From Citreicella sp. C3M06 (GTDB lineage: Bacteria > Pseudomonadota > Alphaproteobacteria > Rhodobacterales > Rhodobacteraceae): DNA of 64,000 nt. The notes under the pieces were generated by a model. The model was not told where the DNA came from and ran no database searches. It was given only the letters and a program-made list of their open reading frames with translations. Positions 37,601 to 44,795 of the stretch are shown here, in pieces; the stretch's first letter is position 1; each line of letters opens with the position of its first letter. The stretch is taken from NCBI RefSeq assembly GCF_018860705.1, contig NZ_JAHKQA010000039.1, forward strand, positions 33,616 through 97,615. The letters run 5' to 3'. Position numbers and translations under genes: made by a program.

Positions 37601-38736
37601 TCCTTGGTACCGGGCACGATGTCTATTCCGACACCGAGCAGTCCACCGCTGATGGCGCCGACACCGTCTGGGGCGGGGCTGGCAATGACACAATCTCGAC
37701 CGGCGGAGGGGTAGACCTTGTCCACGGCGAGCTTGGAAATGATAGTCTGAATGGCGGAACCGGCAACGATGCCCTGTACGGAGAAGCGGGGGCCGATACG
37801 CTGATCGGCGGCGATGGGGCGGACCTGTTGGAAGGGGGATCAGAGGCCGACCTGCTGATTGCGGGCGGCTGGAACGACACCGTGCGCGGCGGCTTCGGCA
37901 CCGACACGGCATGGCTCGGACAGGGCAATGATCTTTACACCGACACGTCCCAGACTGGGGTTTATGGCCAGGACACCGTCTGGGGCGGCGACGGCAACGA
38001 CACGATCAACGGTGGCGGCGGCGACGATCTGCTGCTGGGTCAGGCGGGCCGGGATTCGCTTGTGGGCGCCGACGGCGACGATCTGCTGCGCGGCGGCGTG
38101 GATCTCGACACTCTGGTTGGCGGCAACGGCAGCGATACCCTGCATGGCGAGGGGGGCAATGATCGCGTCGAAGGCAGCAATGGTAACGACAGCCTGACCG
38201 GCGGCAACGGCAACGATGTGCTGCGCGGCGGCGTGGGTTCCGACACGCTGCTCGGCGGCAGCGGCAGCGATACGCTATATGGCGAGGGAGGCAATGATCG
38301 CATCGAAGGCGGCAATGGCACCGATCTTGCGTTTCTTGGCGCGGGCAACGATCTGTATACCGACTCCACGCAAGGCGGCGCCTTTGGGGCCGATACGGTC
38401 TGGGGCGGGGCTGGCAACGACACGCTGAACGGCGGCGGCGGCGACGACAGCCTGACTGGCGGCAACGGCAACGACCGGATCCTGGGCGGAACTGGCGACG
38501 ATACGCTGAACGGCGGCGGCGGGGCGGATGTCTTCGTGTTCACAACCGGGTCCGGGGAGGACCTCATCGCAGGTTTCGAGCTTGCGAATGATCAATTGGA
38601 ATTCTGGATGGACCCGCGCGATATCCTCGCCGAAGAGCTGGCTGACTCGGTGTTGTTGTCCTGGGAAGATGGTTCAGTGTTGATCGAAGGCCTGAGCCTG
38701 AGCGATCTGGAGGACGTGCGGGCCGATTTCTTCTGA
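34657..38736 (+). CDS. Large RTX repeat protein (about 1,360 residues)
   Basis: Intact, acidic, Gly/Asp-rich protein made almost wholly of RTX calcium-binding nonapeptides; no enzyme domain was seen. The frame opens at a TTG at 34642, but the TTG at 34657 is preferred because AAGGAA lies six bases upstream. The N-terminus enters repeats at once (AAELIVGSDLDDSLFGLAGD). Three ~100-residue non-RTX modules interrupt the array in the first third (34.92-35.2, 35.45-35.7, 35.95-36.23 kb). Two segments at 36.6 and 36.9 kb (GISVDFAAGTSSGG and TGVYVDLRENLVRGGEAEGD) are the usual RTX inter-repeat insert. Four GxDLYTD..DTVWGG modules lie in the last third. The tail (DVFVFTTGSGEDLIAGFELA, then EFWMDPRDIL) is a typical type I secretion C-terminus. 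No secretion genes are adjacent. Function: probably a secreted surface or matrix protein (inference). Confidence 0.85.
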   Translation: MPSTYGTDAAELIVGSDLDDSLFGLAGDDTLQGLTGDDLLEGGAGNDSLSGGGGNDTLASGYGADTLDGGSGDDLLIAERPISYGGPRLFIGGDGEDTLSMDHYRLQQLDLGVGTDIEAVHFESNILYGTEGSDMLDISGVRDLVTWYYNRFENAGELSVYLYDGDDTFLASSADDRIDGGSGNDSINGGAGFDRIFGDDGDDTLLGGAGVDVLYGGEGNDSLAGGDGSDQLYDGSGLDTLDGGAGDDMIHLTGGSVGSPSGVVLQGGDGTDSLSLGYGSSERLTVDWLDLDPSMGIEALYSSVDIDGTAADNLFDFSALQQVSTQAISLLAGDDTFLGQSADDSVDGGDGDDFLSAGAGDDTLSGGEGQDTLEAGDGDDSLNGQGGADLLIGGNGNDTFESSAGGDTYLGGAGDDVFRVSAAHLTEDSVFDGAEGNDSIYLDDGQIFWLDLSAEQGIEWMVTSPTLLRLEGTEASDLIDLSGLSTLIAEDGDIFLHAGDDSFAGLSQENGFHNRSIDDYVDGGAGNDSIRGNFGADTLLGMDGNDALQGGVGADSLLGGQGDDSLDGDAGMDTLSGGEGNDSLTGGDGADTLDGGDGDDTLLGGLGADLMTSGAGADSLDGGEGDDTIYGSDGADTITGADGRDLIDYYSSAEGISVDFAAGTSSGGLAEGDILSELEDVLASEYADVVGGNDDDNAFEGFGGSDVLMGRGGDDVLTGGEGNDTLEGGEGSDALSGGNGVDELVYSADSTGVYVDLRENLVRGGEAEGDTIAGFEDVTGGAGNDTIEGDGFRNVLVGNAGDDQLSGFAGNDFLEGGSGDDLLDGGAQNDTIFGGDGNDTVYAGNGRDHVFLGNGADLFTDAAQQGEFGADTVWGGDGADTINGAGGADLLRGEDGNDVIAGGQDSDTLQGGDGDDMLDGGTQGDVLWGEAGDDTLHGGGGNDSLSGGFGADALSGGSAHDRIWGDEGDDTIWGGDGRDRSFLGTGHDVYSDTEQSTADGADTVWGGAGNDTISTGGGVDLVHGELGNDSLNGGTGNDALYGEAGADTLIGGDGADLLEGGSEADLLIAGGWNDTVRGGFGTDTAWLGQGNDLYTDTSQTGVYGQDTVWGGDGNDTINGGGGDDLLLGQAGRDSLVGADGDDLLRGGVDLDTLVGGNGSDTLHGEGGNDRVEGSNGNDSLTGGNGNDVLRGGVGSDTLLGGSGSDTLYGEGGNDRIEGGNGTDLAFLGAGNDLYTDSTQGGAFGADTVWGGAGNDTLNGGGGDDSLTGGNGNDRILGGTGDDTLNGGGGADVFVFTTGSGEDLIAGFELANDQLEFWMDPRDILAEELADSVLLSWEDGSVLIEGLSLSDLEDVRADFF

Positions 38737-38745
38737 AAACCCTCG

Positions 38746-38783
38746 GGCGGGGCGGCCTCAGAAAAGGCTAGTGCTGCCCCGCC
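38746..38783 (+). terminator. Hairpin after the large RTX gene
   Basis: GGCGGGGCGGC and GCTGCCCCGCC form an 11-pair stem with one G-U pair and a 16-base loop, beginning 10 nt past the stop. The downstream GTTCTACT is poor in T, so termination may be inefficient, but the position is right for the end of the RTX unit. Confidence 0.55.
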
Positions 38784-38889
38784 GTTCTACTAAGATAAGG
38801 GCATGGGTCGCGATGTAGGTGCAACATCGGGCGGTTTCCGTCCTGGTGAGTGAACATGACATTGCGTCGGTGCAAAAGACATGGGCCCG

Positions 38890-40879
38890 GATCATGACGA
38901 CCGGAGATTTCGCCGTGGCCTCTCCGTCGCGCTGCCGACGGCTCTGGTGTTCCTCACCGTCGCTTTCGGGATCGCGGGATGGAGCGGGGTTCACCGGGAT
39001 GCGGCGGGTGCCCCCATGTGGGGGCACGTCCTATACAACACGATTCCCGCCTTTTTCGGAGACGGGTCCTATCTTCCGGGGCCTGCGAACGCCGCGGCCG
39101 ATAATCCATGGATCCAGACGGCCCGGTTCACCGGGCTTGCGGCGACGATTTCGGCCTTGCTCGCCATCGTGGCCACCCTGCTGAGGGACACGCTGACGCG
39201 AATGCTTGCCGGGTTCCGGCGCGCGCATACCGTTGTCGTTGGGGTTTCGGATTTTGCCGTCGATCACGCGGCGCATACTGCGCGCACGACGGCCTTCGAC
39301 ACGACGGAGAAGCTGGAACGCCAAAGCGCAAACCGCAGCGACCTTCGCGTACTGCGCATTCCCGATGGAATGCGTGGCGGAACCGCGACTGGCTGGAGCC
39401 TGGGGCGACCTGCCAGAATCGTCTTTGGCGACAGGAATTCGATGATCAATGTCGAGCGCGCGCGAAACTGGCTTGGCACAACCAAAGCCCCCGCCGCAGG
39501 AACCTGCGCCTGACATTGCGGGTCGAGGAAAAATCCGTGGCGCGCGACCTCGGCCTGCTGACGCCGGATCTTGCCCATGCATCGCTGATTTCCCGCTCTG
39601 AAACGATTGCACGCTCGCTGGTGACAGGCATGGCGCTGGCGGCGATGCGCGGGCAAGACCGGGTGCATATCGTGCTAATCGGATTGGAAAGCGTCAATCT
39701 TGCTGTCGCCGAAGAGATCGTCCTGCGCTGTCACGACCCGTCGCAAAAGGCGCCGATGCTCACCTTGGTCGATTGCGATCCCGCCAGAGCGGAAGCGCGG
39801 CTGAGAGTTGAATGCCCCGACCTTCTCAACCCGGATTTCGGCCCTGATGGGCCATGCATCCGCTTTTTCGGGATGGATGCGGTGCAATGCTGCGCCGCGG
39901 GCGTCGCGGATGCCTTGTTCGAGGTCGAGCGCAACACGCCGCTGACGGCTATCGTCGTGTCGACCGGCGATCGAGCTGTTCTATGCGGCCGGGCTTGCGC
40001 CACCACCCAGTGCCGGCATTGCAGGGCTGCGGCTTGCCTCTGCGGCGGGCAATGCCGTGCTTGGGAACACGCAATTGATCAATACGCTGTCGATGGCCGA
40101 GCATGGCCGATGGTGCGCGGAGCGCCGAACCGATGGCTATTGCCACGCACCGGTGCGCGACACCGAGCGCAAGCGTCACCCGCTGATCGTGCCCTTTTCC
40201 GAACTGCCCGATGATCAGCGCGCCAAGGACAGGCGAAACGTCAAGGAAGCGCTGACATTCTCGATGTAGTTGCGTGAGTCCGCCCCGCGTCAGCCGTGCT
40301 GGCGGATGCAGCTGCGTATCGGCGTCATCGGCCCGCTGGCGACAGAGGCGGTCGATCTCGGCGCGGCGCTGGACACGATCCTTAAGCGGCGGCCCGGTGC
40401 CGAGGCTTGTGATCTGGAGAATCTGACCCCCAATGCGCCGGGATTTGACCGGGTGGCCACCGTCGAACTGGCCGCGCGCTGGTTCGACCGGACGGGTCGC
40501 ACCCTGCGCATTCTGGCGATGAACGCCGCCAGCCCGGAAACGATGGACAGGATCGCGCTAAAGCATCTCGGGACGAAGGGCGCTGACGAAAACACCGCCT
40601 GCGCATCGCTCAAGCGGCAGACAGCAGCCTTCGAAGCCCTGCGCGACAAAGGTCACAGCGTGCGCAGGATGGATGGATCTGCACCCGCTCGACGTTTCGG
40701 ATACGGAGTTGCAGGCGGATCCGGCGGCCTATCTCGCCAATATCGCGCGCACGCAGGACAGGCTGCTCGATCTTGCGGATGAGATGATCTTCGCAGGTTC
40801 GGGCGAAACCGCGGACTGGACCATGCGGGCCATCCAGAGATGGCGCGCGCGCGGACGCCAACCAATCATCGCCCGCTAA
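38890..40879 (+). pseudogene. Membrane protein with Rossmann-like and RyR domains, degenerate
   Basis: Multi-frameshifted gene. Part 1 (38881-39500) has two predicted membrane helices (ALVFLTVAFGIAGWSG and FTGLAATISALLAIVATLLR) around an extracytoplasmic loop, then HTVVVGVSDFAVDHAA. Part 2, in a second frame (39500-39960), reads VARDLGLLTPDLAHASLISR and RVHIVLIGLESVNLAVAEEI, Rossmann-like strands. Part 3, back in the first frame (39975-40266), holds a RyR-type domain: LSMAEHGRWCAERRTDGYCH, APVRDTERKRHPLIVPF. After a TAG (40267) the frame goes on (LRIGVIGPLATEAVDLG, TLRILAMNAASPETMDRI) and shifts once more to end at 40879. At least three frameshifts and one nonsense change. The family resembles ion-channel-like prokaryotic RyR-domain proteins of unknown function. 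Confidence 0.7.
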
Positions 40880-41329
40880 GGCGCGCGGCTATCACGCCAC
40901 CGTTGGCTGTATCACGAAAAACATGCCGGCCGCGACGGCGACCCCATTGATCACCGACAGGTTCGGCCGGACTAGCGCCGCGGCACTGAGCAGGAGGAGC
41001 GCTTGAGTGCACCGACCCAGTGAAAACCTGCTCATGCTACAAGGGAAACGTAGCGATGGGTAAGACGATAGACGACCCCGAAAACCGCGACATCCTGCCC
41101 TCGGGACATCTCGCAGGTTACACCAGCTTGACCGACGAGATTGACCCTTTCGCGCTGCTATCAACGAAAGATCGTGTCGCTGTCTGCGGTACGTGCGTCA
41201 TCGGGTCTTTTCCGGAACACACCCGCCATGTCGTGGCAATGCGTTCGAAGCGATGCTGAAAGCCTCATTGGGTACGCTGCGAGCAGCACCAATGAACGGG
41301 CCCAACGGCACGCCTTCAGCGCGCGGGCC
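40880..41329. other. Gap with IS256-end and membrane-protein debris
   Basis: At 41110-41137 the plus strand matches 29159-29186 (the 3' flank of the IS256 remnant) in about 25 of 28 bases, so part of another IS256-type end lies here. On the minus strand, 41000-40892 encodes a hydrophobic end (ALLLLSAAALVRPNLSVING, then VAVAAGMFFVIQPTVA and stop) that looks like the last helices of a transporter, without the rest of the gene. No intact gene. Confidence 0.4.
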
Positions 41330-42634
41330 TCACACTCGGATGCCGTAACGGCTGATCTTGTCGTTCAGCGTGCGCCGGGCAATACCGAGCGCCTTTGCAG
41401 TGCGCTCGGTATTGCCGCGGCAGCGCTCGAGCGTGAGGCGGATCTCGCGTGCCTCAAAGGCAGCGACCCGCTCAGCAAGGCCTTCCGGCTCGGTGAGCGG
41501 GGCGGCGGTGTCCTCGGGGATGTCAATCCCAAGGGCAAAGCGCTCGGCCAGGGCCTTAAGCTCGCGCACGTTGCCGGGCCAGGGACGGCGCAGCAGGCGC
41601 TGTTTCAGCGCGTAGGACGGCTGCGGCATCTCGCGCCCGTAGCGCGCCGCGGCAAGCCCGGCGTAATGGCTGAACAGCAGCACGATGTCGTCGCCGAGCG
41701 CGCGCAGCGGCTCGACCGCGATCTCGGTCCCGGCGAGGCGGTAAAAGAGATCGGCGCGGAAGCTGCCGTCGAGGGTCAGCGGGCGCAGGTCGGCCTTGGA
41801 CGTGGCGATGATCCGCAGATCGAGCGGGCGCAGCCGGTTCTCGCCCAGCCGTTCCACCATGCGCTCCTGCAGCGCGCGCAGCAGCTTGGGCTGGATGGCG
41901 GGTGGCATGGCCTCGACCTCGTCGAGCATCAGCGTCCCGCCCGAGGCCGCCTCGAGCTTGCCCGGCTTGTCCTGCGCGCCCGGAAAGGCGCCCGCGACAT
42001 GGCCGAAGATCTCGATCTCGAACAGGCTCTCGGGCAGCGCGGCGCAGTTCACCGCGACGAAGGGCCCGGCGGCGCGGGCGCTGGCCTCGTGCAGCGCGTG
42101 GGCGACGAGTTCCTTGCCGGTGCCGGTCTCGCCGGTGATCACCACGTCGAGATCGGTGGGGCCGATCGCGGCGATGCGCGCGCGCAGGGCAGACATCGCC
42201 GCCGATTGCCCCAGCAGCCCGCCCTCGTCGCGGCGGGCGATGCGGTCCTGCAACCGGCCGATCTCGGCGCGGGCGGCGCGACTGCGCAGGCTGCGCTCGA
42301 TCACGCTCAGAAGGTGCATGCCGTCATAGGGCTTTTCGAGGAAATCCTCGGCCCCGCCGCGCATCGCCTGCACCGCTTGCGCCAGGTCGCCATGACCCGA
42401 GATCAGCACCACCGGGCAGTCTGGATCGCGCTCGCGCGCCGCCTCGAGCAGCGCTTGGCCATCCATTCCGGGCATGCGCAGGTCGGTCAGGATAAGGTCG
42501 GGACGGCTGGTTGCCGCCAGCGCCTCGCGGCCGCCGGCGAAGGGTTCGGCGCGGTAGCCGGCGGCCTCGATCAGATCGCAAAGCGCAAGACGGTGGTCCC
42601 GGTCGTCTTCGACGACGTGGATCAGCGGGATCAT
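41330..42634 (-). CDS. dctD: Sigma-54-type response regulator, DctD-like (GAFTGA loop reads GAFPGA)
   Basis: 434 residues. Receiver domain 1-115 with phospho-acceptor D51 (LILTDLRMPGMDG) and the switch Lys in FLEKPYD. AAA+ domain about 140-370 with Walker A GETGTGKE and Walker B GGTLMLDEVE. The C-terminal Fis-type HTH is LTLERCRGNTERTAKALGIA, then RRTLNDKISRYGI. The sigma-54 contact loop, normally GAFTGA, reads GAFPGA at residues 215-220. It overlaps the kinase gene by 4 nt and is last in the TRAP operon, so it should respond to DctB and control transport of the TRAP substrate. Confidence 0.92.
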   Translation of the reverse strand: MIPLIHVVEDDRDHRLALCDLIEAAGYRAEPFAGGREALAATSRPDLILTDLRMPGMDGQALLEAARERDPDCPVVLISGHGDLAQAVQAMRGGAEDFLEKPYDGMHLLSVIERSLRSRAARAEIGRLQDRIARRDEGGLLGQSAAMSALRARIAAIGPTDLDVVITGETGTGKELVAHALHEASARAAGPFVAVNCAALPESLFEIEIFGHVAGAFPGAQDKPGKLEAASGGTLMLDEVEAMPPAIQPKLLRALQERMVERLGENRLRPLDLRIIATSKADLRPLTLDGSFRADLFYRLAGTEIAVEPLRALGDDIVLLFSHYAGLAAARYGREMPQPSYALKQRLLRRPWPGNVRELKALAERFALGIDIPEDTAAPLTEPEGLAERVAAFEAREIRLTLERCRGNTERTAKALGIARRTLNDKISRYGIRV

Positions 42635-44424
42635 TCGGCGGCCTCCTGCGTGTCGTCACTTGCCAGCTGCGGCAGGATCACCGCCACCTCGGCTCCCTTG
42701 CCGGGGGCCGAGCGGATGTCGAGCCGCCCGCCGAACTGCTGGACCACCTCGAAGCTGATCGCAAGCCCGAGGCCCAGTTTCTCGCCGCCGACCTTGGTCG
42801 AGAAGAAGGGCTCTGTGATACGCGGCAGCACGTCGGGGGCAATGCCGGGGCCGTTGTCGCTTACCAGCAGGACAACCTCATCGCTGCGGCTCTCGATCGA
42901 CAGCGTCACCTCGCCGTGGCCCGGCTCGACAGCCTCGATGGCATTGTGCAGCAGATTCACCAGCACCTGTTCGAGCCGGGCCTGACCGGCTTTTACCACC
43001 GGGTCGATACCCGGCGACACAAAGCGCAATTGCACGCCCACCGCATCGGCGCGCGGCTCGGCCAGCGCCAGCGCCGAGCGGGCGACACTGGCCACCGCAA
43101 CCGACGATAGCGGCGCCGCTTCACGGCGCGAGAAATTCTTCAGATGCTTGGTCATCCGCTGCATCCGGCGGATCAGTCCGCGCGCCGATTGCAGCCGTGC
43201 GGCAGTCTGCTCCGGTGCACGTGACAGCCCGAACTCGGCGGCGGTCAGCGTCGCCTCCATCGCGGCAAGCGGCTGGCTCACCTCGTGGACGATGGCGGCG
43301 GACATGCGTCCAAGCGCGGCCATCTTCTCGGAATGCACCAGCGTCGCCTGCGTGGCGCGCAGATCGTCCTCGACCTGACGGCGCGCATCTATCTCGCGCG
43401 CAAGCTCGGCGGTACGCTGGCGCACCTTGCGTTCCATCACTTCGGTCTGGCGCAGGCGCAGCGCAATGAGCCGCTGGCGGTGACGTCGCATCTCGGCCAG
43501 TCCGAGTCCGAGCAGCCCGGCCAGCAGCACCAGCGCAGTGGTGGCCATGGCGGCCCCGCGCGCCGGCCAGATCGGCGTGGCTGCAAGCAGCCGCCAGCCG
43601 TTCTCGAACGGCGTGCCGCGCAGCGTGGTGGCGCGGCGCCCGCCGTCGATCGGCAGCTCCGAACCCTTGGGCAGAAGTGGCTCGGCAGCCCTGAGATCGG
43701 CCGCGACATAAAGCTGCGAGGATGCGATCCGGGCAAGGGCGTCTTCGGGCAGCGGCGTCAGCGGCCGGTAGCGCCAGCCCGCGATCGAGGAGAGAAACAC
43801 CACCTCGTCCTTGTCGGTGACGGCGATATGTTGGCCAGTCTCGGCCCAAGCCCGCTCCAGCGGTCGCAGATCGATCTTCACCACCATCACCCCTTGCACC
43901 CCAAGGCCGGGATCATCGACGCGGGCCGAGATGAAGTAGCCCGGCTCGCCGGTCGTCACACCAATGGCGTAGACAGCGCCATTGCCGGTGACGCGGGCAT
44001 CGGTGAAATAGGGGCGGAAGCTGTAGTCGTGGCCAACGTAGCTGTCAGGCTCGTTCCAGTTCGACGAGGCGATGGTCACACCGGCATCGTTCAGCAGATA
44101 AAGCCGCCCCGAGCCGGTCTGCGTGGCGATCTTCTCGAGATAGCGGTTGGCGGCGTCGATCGCCACCGGGTCCGCCGGATTGTCGAGGGCGCTGTGGATG
44201 CGTGCATCCTCGCCAGCCACGCGCGGCAGGTAGCGGAAACGGTCGAATTCGGCTTGCAGGGCGCGGTGGCTGACCAGAAGCCCCTGTTCCAGCCCGTGCC
44301 GCAGTTCGGCCATCACCAGTTGCCAAGCCAGCGCGCCACAGAGCAGCGCCCCGAGGCTCACCAGCAACAGACGCAGCCGCCAGACAGCGCGGATGCGGGG
44401 CAAAAGGGCGCGGTGCCGGGACAT
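42631..44424 (-). CDS. dctB: Sensor histidine kinase, DctB-like
   Basis: 597 residues. TM1 is at about 18-38 (LRLLLVSLGALLCGALAWQL). A periplasmic double-Cache sensor follows, about 45-285 (YLEKIATQTGSGRLYLLNDA, VGHDYSFRPYF, YFISARVDDPG). TM2 is at about 293-312 (ATTALVLLAGLLGLGLAEM), followed by a coiled coil. HisKA has the phospho-accepting H380 (SAAIVHEVSQPLAAME). HATPase boxes are NLLHNAIEAVE, DNGPGIAPDVL and GLGLAISFEVV. Layout and the YSFRPYF ligand-site motif are those of C4-dicarboxylate sensors, although the transporter here is of the TAXI class. Coupled to DUF1850 (1-base overlap) and DctD (4-base overlap). Confidence 0.93.
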   Translation of the reverse strand: MSRHRALLPRIRAVWRLRLLLVSLGALLCGALAWQLVMAELRHGLEQGLLVSHRALQAEFDRFRYLPRVAGEDARIHSALDNPADPVAIDAANRYLEKIATQTGSGRLYLLNDAGVTIASSNWNEPDSYVGHDYSFRPYFTDARVTGNGAVYAIGVTTGEPGYFISARVDDPGLGVQGVMVVKIDLRPLERAWAETGQHIAVTDKDEVVFLSSIAGWRYRPLTPLPEDALARIASSQLYVAADLRAAEPLLPKGSELPIDGGRRATTLRGTPFENGWRLLAATPIWPARGAAMATTALVLLAGLLGLGLAEMRRHRQRLIALRLRQTEVMERKVRQRTAELAREIDARRQVEDDLRATQATLVHSEKMAALGRMSAAIVHEVSQPLAAMEATLTAAEFGLSRAPEQTAARLQSARGLIRRMQRMTKHLKNFSRREAAPLSSVAVASVARSALALAEPRADAVGVQLRFVSPGIDPVVKAGQARLEQVLVNLLHNAIEAVEPGHGEVTLSIESRSDEVVLLVSDNGPGIAPDVLPRITEPFFSTKVGGEKLGLGLAISFEVVQQFGGRLDIRSAPGKGAEVAVILPQLASDDTQEAAE

Positions 44425-44795
44425 CAGCCTGCGTCAGGGCAAGGGGCAAGTTGCACCGGCTGTCCCGGGCTTGCGCCAAGCTCGGTGCATTCCTTGGCGC
44501 AAACGGTCCATGCCGAGGGAGTCTCGCCGGATGCGGCAAGGCTCAGCGTCGGCACCGGCGGCAGATCCGGTGCCCAGACCCACCAGCCGTTCTCGAAATG
44601 GCCACCTGCGCCGGGCTCCATGCCCGCGCCCGAGCCTTTGACCGCCGCCTCGGTGAGGTGGAGGCGACGGTCTTGGGTAACTTCCCATGTCTCGCGCCAT
44701 TGCTCGCGCTCGACTGAATGGGTCCACTCCAGCGTGAAGCTGCTGCCCTCGGCAAGGGCGAGCATCATCGCCCCCGCCATCAGGCAGCCGGTCAT
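44424..44795 (-). CDS. DUF1850 domain protein (TAXI-TRAP accessory)
   Basis: 123-residue protein starting at the ATG at 44795, which overlaps the TRAP permease stop by 4 nt. N-terminal hydrophobic segment MTGCLMAGAMMLALAEG, probably a signal or anchor. The DUF1850 core is FTLEWTHSVEREQWRETWEV, HLTEAAVKGSGAGMEPG and GWWVWAPDLPPVPTL. Two Cys residues near the C-terminus (TVCAKECTE) are notable. The family is regularly encoded beside fused TAXI-TRAP permeases but has no proven role. The longer frame upstream of 44795 is inside the permease gene and is rejected. Confidence 0.85.
   Translation of the reverse strand: MTGCLMAGAMMLALAEGSSFTLEWTHSVEREQWRETWEVTQDRRLHLTEAAVKGSGAGMEPGAGGHFENGWWVWAPDLPPVPTLSLAASGETPSAWTVCAKECTELGASPGQPVQLAPCPDAG

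Noticed and set aside
32956..38567. Long antisense ORFs opposite the RTX genes (for example 35479-36303 and 37210-37725)
   Set aside because: They are direct consequences of the Gly/Asp-rich repeat codons read backwards (Val/Ile/Ala- or Ser/Pro-rich strings).
34642..38736. RTX repeats as a CRISPR-like or DNA tandem repeat array
   Set aside because: The periodicity is at codon level (nonapeptides) within one open frame, with no identical spacer-separated DNA repeats.
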